This document shows positions 1 through 10,800 of a stretch of 64,000 nucleotides of DNA, one piece after another. Each line of letters opens with the position of its first letter. The stretch's first letter is position 1. The stretch comes from Corynebacterium hindlerae. Its GTDB lineage: Bacteria; Actinomycetota; Actinomycetes; Mycobacteriales; Mycobacteriaceae. The stretch lies in NCBI RefSeq assembly GCF_014117265.1, contig NZ_CP059833.1, positions 2,387,069 through 2,451,068 of the forward strand, given 5' to 3'. The notes beneath the pieces are model-generated. The model made no database searches, was not told where the DNA came from, and worked only from the letters and a program-made list of their open reading frames with translations. A program made the position numbers and the translations under genes.

Positions 1-54
1 GCAGACGAGATGCCTCGCTGCCCAGACTGTGGAACATTCCTGGTGCGCGTATGA
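1..54 (+). CDS. Zinc-ribbon protein, C-terminal end (partial)
   Basis: The first 17 codons are open from the window edge and end in TGA at 52-54. They contain a CPDC pair, the last half of a four-cysteine zinc knuckle. Proteins with a C-terminal C4 zinc ribbon usually precede the RNase H/phosphatase gene in corynebacteria and mycobacteria, so this is probably that protein. The stop overlaps the next start as ATGA, which suggests translational coupling. The function is unknown. Confidence 0.6.
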   Translation, partial: ADEMPRCPDCGTFLVRV

Positions 55-1139
55 AACTGATCATCGAAGCAGACGGCGGATCCCGCGGCAACCCCGGAGT
101 CGCCGGGTCCGGCACCGTGGTGTACTCCGACAGCCGGGAAGTGCTGCGCGAAATCGCCTACGTTGTCGGCAAAGCCTCAAACAATGTCGCTGAATACCAC
201 GGACTGTTGCGTGGTTTAGAAGCTGCTGCGAAACTAGGGGCCACGGACGTAGATGTCTACATGGACTCCAAACTTGTAGTCGAGCAAATGTCCGGGCGCT
301 GGAAAATCAAGCACCCTGACATGAAAGAGCTAGCGCTCCAGGCGCAGCAACTCGCACGTGGCTTTGACCAAGTGACCTACACGTGGATCCCGCGCGAAAA
401 GAACAAAAAAGCCGACACCCTGTCCAACGTCGCCATGGACGCGTGCGCCGAAGGGAATCCAGTCGGAGTTTTGGATGCAGAAAAGCCTGCCGAGAAACCT
501 GTAGAAAAGCCTGCCGAGAAGAATTGGCACGGGGCAAGCATGCGACCCACCCGTTTCATCCTCATTCGGCATGGGCAAACCGAGATGTCCGTGGCCAAAC
601 AATACTCCGGGTCCTCCAACCCACCTTTGACACAGACCGGCGTGGAACAGGTAGAAAAGGTAGCGCAGCGTCTGGCCAACAGAGGCGGGATCGACGCCAT
701 CGTGTGCTCCCCATTGACCCGAGCCCGACAATCAGCCGACATCATCGCAGCCCAGCTCGGGCTCCCCGTCCGCGAAATTGACGCACTTCGCGAGCTGGAT
801 TTCGGAACCTGGGAAGGTCGCACCTTCGCTGAAGTGATGGAGGCAGACCCCGAAGCACACGCCGCGTTCCTTTCTGACACCAAAGCCTCCCCTCCAGAAG
901 GTGAATCCGTTCAAGCTGTCGCCCGACGAGTGAAAAAAGCCATCGACGCGCTGGCTGAAGAATACGGAGAAGCGAACATCGTCCTGGTGTCCCACGTGAC
1001 CCCAATCAAGTGCGTGCTCAAGCAGGCCCTCGATGTTCCAGCGAGTGTAGTAAACAAAATTCATCTGGATCTAGCTTCCATGTCTATCGCGGAGTTTTAC
1101 GCCGACGGCCCTAGCATCGTGCGGCTCGTCAACGGTTGA
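51..1139 (+). CDS. Bifunctional RNase HI / histidine acid phosphatase
   Basis: A 362-residue fusion. Residues 1-135 form an RNase HI domain with the four acidic metal ligands visible (D8, E48, D72, D122), which would cut RNA in RNA-DNA hybrids. Residues 168-362 form a histidine-phosphatase (CobC/phosphoglycerate mutase) domain with LIRHGQT and H174 as the phospho-accepting histidine. A linker of imperfect EKPA/EKPV repeats (about 143-157) joins the two. The same architecture is known from the mycobacterial Rv2228c family, where the phosphatase half has been linked to alpha-ribazole phosphate. The start overlaps the upstream stop by 4 nt. The cobalamin salvage genes lie elsewhere in this window (38.4-40.8 kb), so the physiological phosphatase substrate cannot be fixed from context. 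Confidence 0.93.
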   Translation: MKLIIEADGGSRGNPGVAGSGTVVYSDSREVLREIAYVVGKASNNVAEYHGLLRGLEAAAKLGATDVDVYMDSKLVVEQMSGRWKIKHPDMKELALQAQQLARGFDQVTYTWIPREKNKKADTLSNVAMDACAEGNPVGVLDAEKPAEKPVEKPAEKNWHGASMRPTRFILIRHGQTEMSVAKQYSGSSNPPLTQTGVEQVEKVAQRLANRGGIDAIVCSPLTRARQSADIIAAQLGLPVREIDALRELDFGTWEGRTFAEVMEADPEAHAAFLSDTKASPPEGESVQAVARRVKKAIDALAEEYGEANIVLVSHVTPIKCVLKQALDVPASVVNKIHLDLASMSIAEFYADGPSIVRLVNG

Positions 1140-1155
1140 TCAGGAGAGGCTATTT

Positions 1156-1184
1156 TTCGGACTGGAACCCTGCGCGACTACACT
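1156..1184 (+). promoter_or_regulatory. Promoter for rnpB
   Basis: A TACACT hexamer at 1179-1184 fits the actinobacterial -10 pattern TANNNT, and TTCGGA at 1156-1161 lies 17 nt upstream as a weak -35. The predicted start falls close to the 5' side of the RNase P RNA P1 helix at 1193. Based on motif match and position only. Confidence 0.5.
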
Positions 1185-1192
1185 AGGAAAAC

Positions 1193-1593
<401 letters not shown>

Positions 1594-1624
1594 CTTTTCT
1601 CGCCGTCCCCAGAAAAGCCTCCTC

Positions 1625-1630
1625 TACAAT
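1625..1630 (+). promoter_or_regulatory. -10 hexamer, leaderless start of RNB gene
   Basis: TACAAT lies 8 nt upstream of the ATG at 1639, which places the likely transcription start at or next to the A of the start codon. There is no Shine-Dalgarno sequence, so a leaderless mRNA is likely. Confidence 0.5.
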
Positions 1631-1638
1631 GGCAGAGC

Positions 1639-3042
1639 ATGAAGCTGTATGCGGCCACGTTGAATTTCCGCCCTATTGCGGAGGAGTTTTCTGTCCCCAC
1701 GGAGTTTCTTGCCGAGTTGCACCAGGAGGCGGCCCAAGCTGTGGACAGGTACCAGGCAGAACGCCGGGACTGCCGGGATATCGAACTGGTCACCATTGAC
1801 CCGGTGGGGTCGATGGATCTGGATCAGGCAGTGTGCATTGAGCCGCAGGGCGAGGGTTTCCGGGTTTACTATGCCATTGCTGATGTGGCGGCGTTCATCG
1901 CGCCGGGTAGCGCGCTGGAGGCTGAGTCTTTTCGTCGTGGCCAGACGATTTATCTTCCTGATGAGCCGGCCCGGCTGCATCCGGCGGAGATTTCTGAGGG
2001 GGTGGCTAGTTTGCTCCCAGAGGTGGATCGTCCGGCGGTGTTGTGGACTTTTGACCTGGATGAGCGTGGTGAAGTGGTCAGCCATGCGGTGGAGCGTGCT
2101 GTGGTGCGCAGCAGGGCCCGGCTGGACTATGACGGGGTGCAGCGGGATGTTGAGGCTGGCACTTTGCACTCTTCGATTGTGTTGCTTCCGGTCGTCGGGA
2201 AGCTGCGGCAGGCAAGTGCGTTGCGTCGGAGCGCCGTGAATTTGCGACTGCCGAGCCAACGGGTGGAGCGTCGGGACGACGGTCGCTATGAGTTGGAGCT
2301 AGAGCCCCGGTTGGAGGCGATGGAGTGGAATTCGGAAATTTCACTGCTCACCGGCATGGTTGCGGGGCAGATGATGGCAGCTGCGAAGGTAGGGATCTTA
2401 CGGACACTGGGGCCCGCGGACGAGAAGGCGTTGCGCGCGTTTGCGGTGGAGGCGCAGGCCCTGGGCTTTGATTATCAGCCCGACCAGCCGGTGGGTGAGT
2501 TTATTGCCGGGCTGGACGTGACCACGCGCCAGGGGATGGCGGTCATGCGGGAAGCTCAGAAGCTGCTGCGGGGAGCGGACTACCACGTGTTGGACGGGGA
2601 GGCCCCCACGGAGCAGGACGTACACGCCGGGGTCGGTGGCTACTACGCGCACGTCACTGCGCCGTTACGACGCCTTGTCGATCGGTTCGCTACCGAGACC
2701 TGTTTGGCGATTGCCACGAATCGGCCCGTGCCGGAGTGGGTAACTACGCGATATGACGAGCTATGTGAGGCGATGCAACGCTCCGGCGCGATTGCCGGGA
2801 ATGTGGATCGTGCTTGCCTGCGGCTCACAGAAGCCACCGTGCTGAAACCACACGTGGGAGATACTTTCACCGCGGTGGTGCTGGCGTCCATGCCGGAGCG
2901 TAACAAATCCCGCATATTTCTGGACGAACCACCAGTGCTGTGCGGTTGTACCGGTAGTCCGGAGGAAGCGACTGAGGTGCAGGTCAGGCTGGTCGATGTC
3001 GACATTTCCCAACGCACCGTCACCTTCGAGTGGCCCGCTTAG
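1639..3042 (+). CDS. RNB-domain (RNase II family) 3'-5' exoribonuclease
   Basis: 467 residues, mostly a single RNB catalytic domain. The signature around residues 52-64 (TIDPVGSMDLDQAV) carries Asp54, Asp60 and Asp62 as likely magnesium ligands, followed by YYAIADVAAFI and the RGQTIYLPD stretch typical of RNase II. It is much shorter than E. coli RNase II or RNase R (over 640 residues) and has no obvious N-terminal cold-shock or C-terminal S1 domain, matching the short actinobacterial form. It would degrade RNA processively from the 3' end. It converges on the GHMP-kinase gene with a 4-nt overlap of stop codons. The translation start appears leaderless. Confidence 0.88.
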   Translation: MKLYAATLNFRPIAEEFSVPTEFLAELHQEAAQAVDRYQAERRDCRDIELVTIDPVGSMDLDQAVCIEPQGEGFRVYYAIADVAAFIAPGSALEAESFRRGQTIYLPDEPARLHPAEISEGVASLLPEVDRPAVLWTFDLDERGEVVSHAVERAVVRSRARLDYDGVQRDVEAGTLHSSIVLLPVVGKLRQASALRRSAVNLRLPSQRVERRDDGRYELELEPRLEAMEWNSEISLLTGMVAGQMMAAAKVGILRTLGPADEKALRAFAVEAQALGFDYQPDQPVGEFIAGLDVTTRQGMAVMREAQKLLRGADYHVLDGEAPTEQDVHAGVGGYYAHVTAPLRRLVDRFATETCLAIATNRPVPEWVTTRYDELCEAMQRSGAIAGNVDRACLRLTEATVLKPHVGDTFTAVVLASMPERNKSRIFLDEPPVLCGCTGSPEEATEVQVRLVDVDISQRTVTFEWPA

Positions 3043-4283
3043 CTGTTATCCAGCAGCACCACAGTAAACCCATCATCAGCAAGGTCCGCGATGAGATTCG
3101 TGGCTTGCTTAACTGGGGCATGCACGATCACAGCGTGAGCGAGACCTGCTGAGGCACTGCGCGCGGCGACCGCACCTCGGGCCACACACAATTCTGCGAG
3201 TGCCTGCTCACGCTCCGGAACCACCCGGTACAGGGAGGACAGCTCGTTCTGAGACTGATTCAGATGTGCCACAGCATCGTGAGCCTTGCGGGCACGCAGC
3301 GCCATCGCAGTGCGTTGCGCCCGGACGATTTCCTGATCATAGAACGTCAGCCAGCGGTGGGCTTCCTCGATCCCGGGCAGGCCGGCTGCCTCATCAGCCT
3401 TGTGGACCGCGGTTAACCACTGAATAGCGCGCGGCGTGGCGTCGGGGAGCCTACGCAGGCAGTCAACACCAAAGGCATCGCCCGCGGCAGAAAGGAACCG
3501 CTCCCGCGCAGCAATATCTGCCAGGCGGGCATCGCGATCCGGGAGGGCGACGAGGAACGAAGTATGGACGTCGTTAAGCATGGGCGCGTGGGTGACGCTA
3601 CCGTCGGCATAATCGACGATGTTGAACGCATCCGCCGACCCCCGCAGCGCCGCCGTGTAGCGAGACCGGAAACTCGGCGCGGCAGAAAACAACCGAGCAG
3701 ACGAAGCACACAGCTCAGCCAGGCGGGCACGCAGTGGCGGATCCAACTTGTGACCAGACGCCTCGGCAAGAATGGTGGCGAAAGCAACCTCGGTGGCTAC
3801 TTCATCGCCCAACCCCACGCCATTGGGGACCTCGGACAGCACCGTGATGTTGTATCCACGCGTGTCACGGCTCAAATACTGCCGATTCACCATCGACCAC
3901 ACCACGCCGCCGAGGCGCACCTCAAGACCCCCGAGCGGAAGACCAGCGGAATCACCCTCCTGCGGGTGCTGCATGTAACTCGCGTGCTGCGTGATCTCGC
4001 TCAGCGTCACGCTGCCCGTGAAATTGACCAGGTCTCCGTGCGGATCCAGCTCGTGCATCGTGACCGTGAGAGTATCGTCCGTCCGGGGAGCCGCGGCCAC
4101 CGCCACCCGCAGTGGAGCAGTGGCATTAACCACCACACCGCCCACGTAGTCAGTATGCTCGCCCAGAAAATTCCAGGTGGCGGGCGCAGAAGCAACAAAC
4201 GGCTCCGACGCATCGAAGGCGGATTGGTGCAGCTCAATTGCCTTTTCGGTCAGTTGGGCGTCAGGGGAAGGCCACACCGGCAT
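3039..4283 (-). CDS. Galactokinase-like GHMP-family protein, motifs degenerate
   Basis: 414 residues from the ATG at 4283, which has AAAGGAG 11 nt upstream. The N-terminal galactokinase signature is recognisable (APATWNFLGEHTDYVGG, normally APGRVNLIGEHTDY), so the fold is clear. However, the GHMP phosphate-binding loop, normally GLSSSAA, reads VPNGVGLGDEVATEVA and lacks the serines. The C-terminal glycine-rich motif, normally GGGFGG, reads VARGAVAARSASAG. It is therefore doubtful that it phosphorylates galactose; a divergent substrate or a pseudokinase is more likely. There are no galT or galE neighbours. It is convergent with the RNB gene. Confidence 0.75.
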   Translation of the reverse strand: MPVWPSPDAQLTEKAIELHQSAFDASEPFVASAPATWNFLGEHTDYVGGVVVNATAPLRVAVAAAPRTDDTLTVTMHELDPHGDLVNFTGSVTLSEITQHASYMQHPQEGDSAGLPLGGLEVRLGGVVWSMVNRQYLSRDTRGYNITVLSEVPNGVGLGDEVATEVAFATILAEASGHKLDPPLRARLAELCASSARLFSAAPSFRSRYTAALRGSADAFNIVDYADGSVTHAPMLNDVHTSFLVALPDRDARLADIAARERFLSAAGDAFGVDCLRRLPDATPRAIQWLTAVHKADEAAGLPGIEEAHRWLTFYDQEIVRAQRTAMALRARKAHDAVAHLNQSQNELSSLYRVVPEREQALAELCVARGAVAARSASAGLAHAVIVHAPVKQATNLIADLADDGFTVVLLDNS

Positions 4284-4436
4284 GGAAACAGCAGCTCCTT
4301 TAAACTTCTGGCAACAGGAAGGACGTAGATTCACACCACTTTACCGGCACAATGCGGAAGGGGCGGTGCCAAGTGGAGAAAAAACAGTAGCGTGGAGGTA
4401 CCCGAAGACACTTCACACAAGGTAAGGAACACTCCA

Positions 4437-4649
4437 ATGGATAACGCAGATCTGAAATGGTACTTCAACCCCGCCACCGGTGAGGTCACCCAGGGCCCAG
4501 AGGGCAGCTGGGATGACCGGATGGGCCCCTACAACACTCGTGAGGAAGCAGCTCACGCCCTGGAAACGGCAGCCGCCCGGACGAAGGCTGCCGATGCCTA
4601 CGACGAGAAGGACGATGACTGGGGCGTGAAGCCCTCCTGGGAGAAGTAG
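4437..4649 (+). CDS. Small acidic conserved protein (70 aa)
   Basis: Starts at the ATG at 4437, preceded by AAGGAAC, and encodes 70 residues. It contains WYFNPATGEVTQGPEGSWDD and a helical part with TREEAAHALETAAARTKAAD. Similar short proteins are found at this position in other Corynebacterium and Mycobacterium genomes and are often annotated as SPOR-like or hypothetical. No catalytic motif or signal peptide is seen. Function unknown. Confidence 0.75.
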   Translation: MDNADLKWYFNPATGEVTQGPEGSWDDRMGPYNTREEAAHALETAAARTKAADAYDEKDDDWGVKPSWEK

Positions 4650-4652
4650 CTC

Positions 4653-6299
4653 CTAAGAAGTGGACTTGCGGGCCTTCGCCGCTGCGCGGGCCGCTTCCTT
4701 CTTCTTAGACTTCGCCAGCTTCTTGTACGCTGCCTCAATATTCTTGACGGCTTCGGCGTACCCTCTCAAGGCCTCCATGCCTAGCTCGCGTTCCCGCTGG
4801 TACAGCACGCCATAACAGAACGTGTCCTCGCCGCGTGCGCGGGCATGGCGGGACAGCTCCAGGAGTTCGTCTCGGGAGGTAACCGAGTCCTGGAAGTCAC
4901 CCAGCACTGACTGCATCGTCTTGCAGGCAGCGTAGAGGTCCTTGGTCTTCAGTCCCGTGGCGCGGCCGACGGCGTCAGCGGAGTACCGCAGTTTCTTGGC
5001 GGCTTTGCGCATGTTGTGGAAGTTTTCTTCCCGCTTCCGGAGTGGGATCTCGGTGTCATCCCACTTGGCCACGGCCGCATTGTGGCGCTTCATCAGCTTC
5101 TTGTAGGCGGCGTCCAGGTGTTTAAACAACGCGGACTCTTCTTCATATTTCACCTGCTCCTTGGTCGGAGTGGTGTCCGCTTCCTCGCTGGTGGCCAGTG
5201 GCGGATTGGCAATCAACTCCTCCAGGCCCGCGAGCAGCGCAAAATAGCGTGGCGAATTCAGGCCTTTCAGGATCGTGCGGTGCGCGCGAGCGTATTTGCG
5301 CTGCATATCGCCAGCCAAATGTTCGCGGGCGGCCTCGTCGATGATGTTGTCATCATCCAAGCCGAGCAGCATCTCAAAGCGTTCTGCCACCACCTCCGCA
5401 TCACGAGCGACCCCCAAGGTAGCAGCGAGCAGCTTCAGCTCCTCCTCGAGCTTGAGGTATTCCTCGCCCACCAAAATCCCCTCAAAGGTCTGCATGAGGC
5501 TGCGCAGCTCGCGGGTGGCCACGCGCATCTGGTGTACCGAGTCATATTCATCGCGACGCACCATAGGATCAACTTCCAGGAGCCGATCTCTATTGACGCG
5601 CAGGGCATTAACGACGGCATATGCCGCAGTATCCGGATCCAGCTCCGCCATCGCCGGTGGTAGGGGAGCATAGTTAATCGAATTGCCCAGCGCCGCAACC
5701 AGCTTGGATGGACTATCGGACGTAACCGCACCGGCTTCTTGCAGGACAGACTGCGCGGATTCGAAGAACTCGGGGCTGGCCTCAATTTCTGGGGTGATTT
5801 CGAGTTCCCATTCGCGCCACTGTTGCTTCGTGCCGGCGGGCAGCAGAGACCAGGCGGTGACGTGGTCGTCGCAGAATTCCGCGATCGCCACGCCATTGTC
5901 GTCAGCAAGGATGGATTCGTGGCGCTCGTTGTCTACCTGCGCGATGACCTGCAAAGGAAGGTCACGCACGATCGCGCGGATGGGGTTCAGGATGTCCGCT
6001 GGGGGGACGTCGCCGTCGGTAAGTGGCGCGCCTATTTCGATGCGGCCGTGGTCAGACGGGAGTTTAATGTGCCAGCCCTCGTCTTTGCCGCCGGTACGAC
6101 GCCGCAGGGTAATTTTTGCGCGGGTCAGCCGCAGATCGGCGGTGTCAAAATATCGGGCGGAGAGGTGATGCACCGCCTGCGATGCCACCTCATTGACTCC
6201 GATGATGCCGGTGAGATCCGGGACCTCAGCGGTAGTGGAGGCAGCGTACTTCACTTCTACCTCCAACGCGCGGGTTAGTGGTTCTGGTGACTTGCTCAT
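4653..6299 (-). CDS. CYTH and CHAD domain protein
   Basis: 548 residues from the ATG at 6299, which has AGAGG upstream; a longer 573-residue frame has a poorer start. Residues about 10-205 form a CYTH (triphosphate tunnel) domain beginning with the diagnostic ALEVEVKYA (ExExK). Residues about 225-495 form an alpha-helical CHAD domain with conserved histidines and basic residues (DSVHQMRVATRELRS, HNMRKAAKKLRYSAD), a polyphosphate-binding fold. The C-terminal tail is Lys/Ala rich. A role in polyphosphate or triphosphate metabolism is inferred from the family. It is divergent from glnA2. Confidence 0.9.
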   Translation of the reverse strand: MSKSPEPLTRALEVEVKYAASTTAEVPDLTGIIGVNEVASQAVHHLSARYFDTADLRLTRAKITLRRRTGGKDEGWHIKLPSDHGRIEIGAPLTDGDVPPADILNPIRAIVRDLPLQVIAQVDNERHESILADDNGVAIAEFCDDHVTAWSLLPAGTKQQWREWELEITPEIEASPEFFESAQSVLQEAGAVTSDSPSKLVAALGNSINYAPLPPAMAELDPDTAAYAVVNALRVNRDRLLEVDPMVRRDEYDSVHQMRVATRELRSLMQTFEGILVGEEYLKLEEELKLLAATLGVARDAEVVAERFEMLLGLDDDNIIDEAAREHLAGDMQRKYARAHRTILKGLNSPRYFALLAGLEELIANPPLATSEEADTTPTKEQVKYEEESALFKHLDAAYKKLMKRHNAAVAKWDDTEIPLRKREENFHNMRKAAKKLRYSADAVGRATGLKTKDLYAACKTMQSVLGDFQDSVTSRDELLELSRHARARGEDTFCYGVLYQRERELGMEALRGYAEAVKNIEAAYKKLAKSKKKEAARAAAKARKSTS

Positions 6300-6439
6300 G
6301 GTTATACCTCTATTGGCAGTACGAAAAATGTTGGAAAAATCGCTGGTTAATTCACCCTCCAGGGTATCGGACAACCCCGGTCGGTGGTAATAGCCAGTTG
6401 CGTAATGCCAAGAGTCTGCGCAGGCCCGGGGTAGAACCG

Positions 6440-6445
6440 TAATCT
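6440..6445 (+). promoter_or_regulatory. -10 hexamer of glnA2
   Basis: TAATCT lies 7 nt before the ATG at 6453, consistent with a leaderless glnA2-glnE transcript. No Shine-Dalgarno is present. Confidence 0.5.
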
Positions 6446-6452
6446 AGACATT

Positions 6453-7793
6453 ATGAACAGCCAACAGGAATTTGTGCTCCGGGCATTGGAAGAGCGCGAC
6501 ATTCGCTACATTCGACTCTGGTTTACCGACATTCTCGGCTACCTCAAGTCCGTGGCCGTGGTTCCCGCGGAAATCGAAGCAGCCTTCGAAGAAGGAATCG
6601 GGTTCGATGGCTCCGCCATCGAAGGATTCTCCCGAGTTTCCGAATCGGACACTGTGGCACGCCCCGACCCATCCACCTTCCAAGTGCTCCCGTTCGAGCA
6701 TGATGATCCCCAACCGCATTCAGCTCGCATGTTTTGCGACATCACCATGCCCGATGGGGAACCATCCTGGGCGGACCCGCGGCAGGTGCTGCGGCGCAAT
6801 GTCGATGCGGCCGCCAAAGAGGGATTTACCTGCTACATTCACCCCGAGATTGAGTTCTACCTGACCAAGAACCTGCCCACCGATGGCACTCCACCGGAGC
6901 CGACGGACTCCGGTAGCTACTTCGACCAGGCGATGCACGAAGAAGCACCGCACTTTAGGCGTGACGCGATCGCAGCGCTGGAATCGATGGGGATCTCTGT
7001 GGAGTTCTCCCACCACGAGATTGGTCCTGGCCAGCAGGAAATCGACCTGCGGTACGCCGACGCTCTGACCATGGCGGACAACATCATGACGTTCCGCTAC
7101 CTGGTGAAAGAGGTCGCGCGCCGCAACAACGTCTACGCCACTTTCATGCCGAAGCCCTACCAGGAGCATGCTGGCTCTGCGATGCACTCGCATATGTCCC
7201 TGTTCGAGGGGGATACCAACGCGTTTCATGATCCGGACGACGAATACTTGCTCTCGCGAACGGCGAAGCAGTTCATCGCAGGTATTTTGACGCACGCACC
7301 GGAGATTTCCGCTGTCACCAACCAGTTTGTGAATTCCTACAAGCGGATCATGTTCGGTAATGAGGCCCCGACCGCGGCCACCTGGGGCATTTCGAACCGT
7401 TCCGCGATGGTGCGGGTGCCGTCGTATAGCCCAGGCAAGGCGAACTCGCGGCGCATCGAGATCCGCAGCTTGGATTCCTCCGCGAATCCCTACCTGGCCT
7501 ACTCGGTGCTGCTGGCGGCAGGACTCAAGGGAATCAAGGAAGGGTACGAACTCTCCGATCCCGCAGAGGACGACATTTCCCTGCTCACCCGCCGCGAACG
7601 CCTGGCCATGGGGTATGAAGATCTCCCACAGAGCCTGGATGATGCGCTGCACCTGATGGAAAAATCCGAACTGGTGGCTGACGCCCTCGGCGAGCACGTG
7701 TTTGAGGTCTTCCTGCGCAACAAGTGGCGCGAATGGAAGGACTACCAGGCGCAGGTTACTCCCTGGGAACTGCGCACTGACCTGGGCTACTAG
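6453..7793 (+). CDS. glnA2: Glutamine synthetase, second type I paralogue (not adenylylatable)
   Basis: 446 residues with a beta-grasp N-terminal domain and catalytic domain: GFDGSAIEGF, the ATP/glutamate stretch (HHEIGPGQQEIDLRYADAL), FMPKPYQEHAGSAMHSHMS and the NRSAMVRVP/SSANPYLAYS region. It would ligate ammonia to glutamate. At the place where GlnA has the adenylylated tyrosine (LYELPPEE), this protein has an unrelated sequence without Tyr, as in the GSI-alpha subgroup. It lies 12 nt upstream of glnE in the same orientation. In C. glutamicum this paralogue is dispensable and its role is unclear. Confidence 0.95.
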   Translation: MNSQQEFVLRALEERDIRYIRLWFTDILGYLKSVAVVPAEIEAAFEEGIGFDGSAIEGFSRVSESDTVARPDPSTFQVLPFEHDDPQPHSARMFCDITMPDGEPSWADPRQVLRRNVDAAAKEGFTCYIHPEIEFYLTKNLPTDGTPPEPTDSGSYFDQAMHEEAPHFRRDAIAALESMGISVEFSHHEIGPGQQEIDLRYADALTMADNIMTFRYLVKEVARRNNVYATFMPKPYQEHAGSAMHSHMSLFEGDTNAFHDPDDEYLLSRTAKQFIAGILTHAPEISAVTNQFVNSYKRIMFGNEAPTAATWGISNRSAMVRVPSYSPGKANSRRIEIRSLDSSANPYLAYSVLLAAGLKGIKEGYELSDPAEDDISLLTRRERLAMGYEDLPQSLDDALHLMEKSELVADALGEHVFEVFLRNKWREWKDYQAQVTPWELRTDLGY

Positions 7794-7805
7794 CGAAGGA
7801 GAACC

Positions 7806-10800
7806 ATGTCCAGCCCCCGCTCATCCCGTTCTAGTCTGCCCACGCCCGGCGCCCTAAGTCTGCATTCGCGCACCGCGATCGCAGATCTGGAGCTGCTTGG
7901 CTGGTACAACCGGGATTCCCTCGACGTGCTCTGGGCGCTCTCCGGCGCGGGTGACGGTGACCTGGCGCTCAACAACTGCGTACGGCTCCACAGCGCCCTG
8001 CAAGAAAGCGGGCAGTGGCAGCTTTTCGACGCCCTCCTGCGCGAAAATCTCGCCTTTCGGGTCCGCTTCTTCGCACTGCTGGGCTCCTCCTCTGCACTAG
8101 GGGACCACATCGTGGCGAATCCGCAGGTGTGGCCCCTGCTAGGGGAGGAGCTGCCCACCCCGGGTGATCTCATGCGGGAGATGCTCAGCTGCGTGGAAGC
8201 AACCCCTGCCGGGTTGGAGGGGGACACCGCCGCCGACTCCCTGGAAACCCCGGGCACCTACGTGTCCCACATGAAGGTGGCGGAGGCCGAGCGACGGCTG
8301 CGTACCACCTACCGCACTTTGCTGATGCGGATCGCGGCACACGATGTGGCGGGCACGTATCCTTCAAACTCGCGACGCCCCGGCCAGCCCGAAGTTCCAT
8401 TTACTGTGGTCTCTGGGCTGCTCGCAGATCTCGCCGACGCGGCCCTGACCGCGGCCCTCGCGGTGGCGGTGGGGGCTGTGTGTGGCTCTGCTTGTGGCGA
8501 GGACGCGCCGGGGCAGCTCGCCGTGATGGCCATGGGCAAATGTGGTGCCCGGGAGCTGAACTACATCTCGGATGTCGACGTCATTTTCATCGCGGAGCCC
8601 GCTGATGCGAAGGCCACCAAGATCGCGGGCGAAATGATGCGCATCGGCTCCAAGTGTTTCTTCGAAGTAGATGCTGCGTTGCGGCCGGAGGGCAAAGCAG
8701 GAGCGCTGGTACGCACCTTGGAATCTCACGTCACGTATTACAAGCGCTGGGCGCACACGTGGGAATTCCAGGCGCTGCTCAAGGCTCGCCCGATGACGGG
8801 CTACCTGCCGTTGGCAGAGGAATACGTGGCGGCGTTGGACCCGATGGTGTGGGTAGCGTCTGAGCGGGAGAGTTTCGTGGCGGACGTGCAGGCGATGCGC
8901 CGACGCGTGATTGACAACGTTCCGCAGGGGCTGCGGGAGCGCGAACTGAAGCTGGGCATTGGTGGGCTGCGCGACGTAGAGTTCGCGGTGCAGCTCTTGC
9001 AGCTGGTGCATGGGCGTAGCGACGAGAACCTGCGCGCCAAGTCCACGATCAACGCTCTAGAAGCTCTCGTTGCGGCGGGATATGTGGGCCGGGAAGACGG
9101 GCGCGTCCTGATCCAGGACTACGAATACCTTAGGCTGTTGGAACACCGCCTGCAGCTGCAGAAACTCAAGCGCACCCACACCATGCCTCCCGAAGAGGAC
9201 TCGGCGAATCTGCGCTGGCTTGCCCGTACGACGGGCACCGTGGGAACCGGGGCGCGTCGCAGTGGCGAGATCCTGGCCGACGAATTCCGGCGCGTGCGCA
9301 TGGACATCTCGGGGCTTCATTCCAAGCTGTTTTACCGTCCGCTGCTGGAATCTGTGGCAGCGTTGTCCGTCGATACGCTGCGGCTCTCCCCAGAGGCGGC
9401 AAAACGCCAGCTGGCCGCCCTGAACTACCACTTCCCGGACCGTGCCTACGAGCATCTGATCGCGCTGGCGTCCGGGAAGTCCCGCAAAGCGAAGATCCAA
9501 GCCATGCTCCTGCCTACGCTCATGGGCTGGCTGGCCGATTCACCCGACCCCGATGCTGGCCTGCTGAACTACCGCAAGCTTTCCGACGCCGCCCTGGACA
9601 AGCAGTGGTTCCTGCGGATGCTGCGCGACGAGGGGATCGTGGGGCAGCGACTCATGCATATCTTGGGCACGTCGCCGTACATCTCTGATCTGTTGATCTC
9701 CACGCCCGACGCCGTAAAACTGCTGCGTGACGGCGCGAACGGTCCGATGCTGCTACAAACCGACCCCGACACGGTGTCCACATCGTTGGTCGCGGCGGCA
9801 TCGCGCCACCCCGACCCCGACAAAGCGGTGAAGGTAGCGCGCAGCCTCCGGCGCGTGGAGTTGACCCGCATCGCGGCCGCCGACCTTCTAGGCCTGATGA
9901 ATGTGAAGGACGTGTGCGTCAGCTTGTCCCGGGTATGGGACGCAGTGCTCGATGCTGCGTTCAAGGCAGAGATCGCGGCGTCGACACCGGAAAGGCAGGA
10001 ACCACCCGCCAGGATCGCGGTGATCGGCATGGGCCGCCTGGGCGGCCAAGAGTTAGGCTTCGGGTCGGACGCTGATGTCATGTTCGTCTGCCAGCCGCAC
10101 GCAGGGGCTGAGGAAAACGACGCGATCAAATGGGCAATTGGCGTCTGCGATCGCGTCCGCAGCAGGCTATCCAAACCATCGCAAGATCCAGCATTGGAAG
10201 TGGACTTGGGGCTGCGACCGGAGGGCCGGTCTGGGGCAGTGGTTCGCACCATGGAATCCTACGAGCAGTATTACGAACGCTGGGGCGAGACGTGGGAGAT
10301 CCAGGCCCTGCTGCGCGCTGATTTCATTGCCGGGGACGAACAACTCGGTAAAGCATTCATCGCGATGATTGATCGCTTTCGGTACCCAGCGGAAGGAGCA
10401 TCCCGCAAAACCGTGCAGGAAGTGCGCCGCATGAAAGCCCGCGTGGACAACGAGCGGCTCCCTCGCGGCGCCGACAAGAACATGCACACCAAACTTGGGC
10501 GCGGCGCCCTCACAGACATTGAGTGGACCGTGCAACTACTCACCATGCAGCACTCGCACGAGGTACCAGGACTGCGGACCCCATCCACATTGGAGGCACT
10601 CGATGTCCTTGGCGCACAAGGCGTGCTGGAGCCCTGGAAAGTAGACACCCTGCGCTCTGCATGGCTCACAGCGACCAAGGCCCGCAACGCATTGGTGCTG
10701 ATCCGTGGCCGACGTACCGATGAAATCCCGCCGTCCGGGCCACACCTGGCCGCGGTGGCGGGTGCTGCTGGGTGGGGCAGGCACCAATCGCAGGAATTCC

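Noticed and set aside
4283..4334. Longer N-terminus for the GHMP protein
   Set aside because: The extension would include the Shine-Dalgarno AAAGGAG and has no family resemblance.
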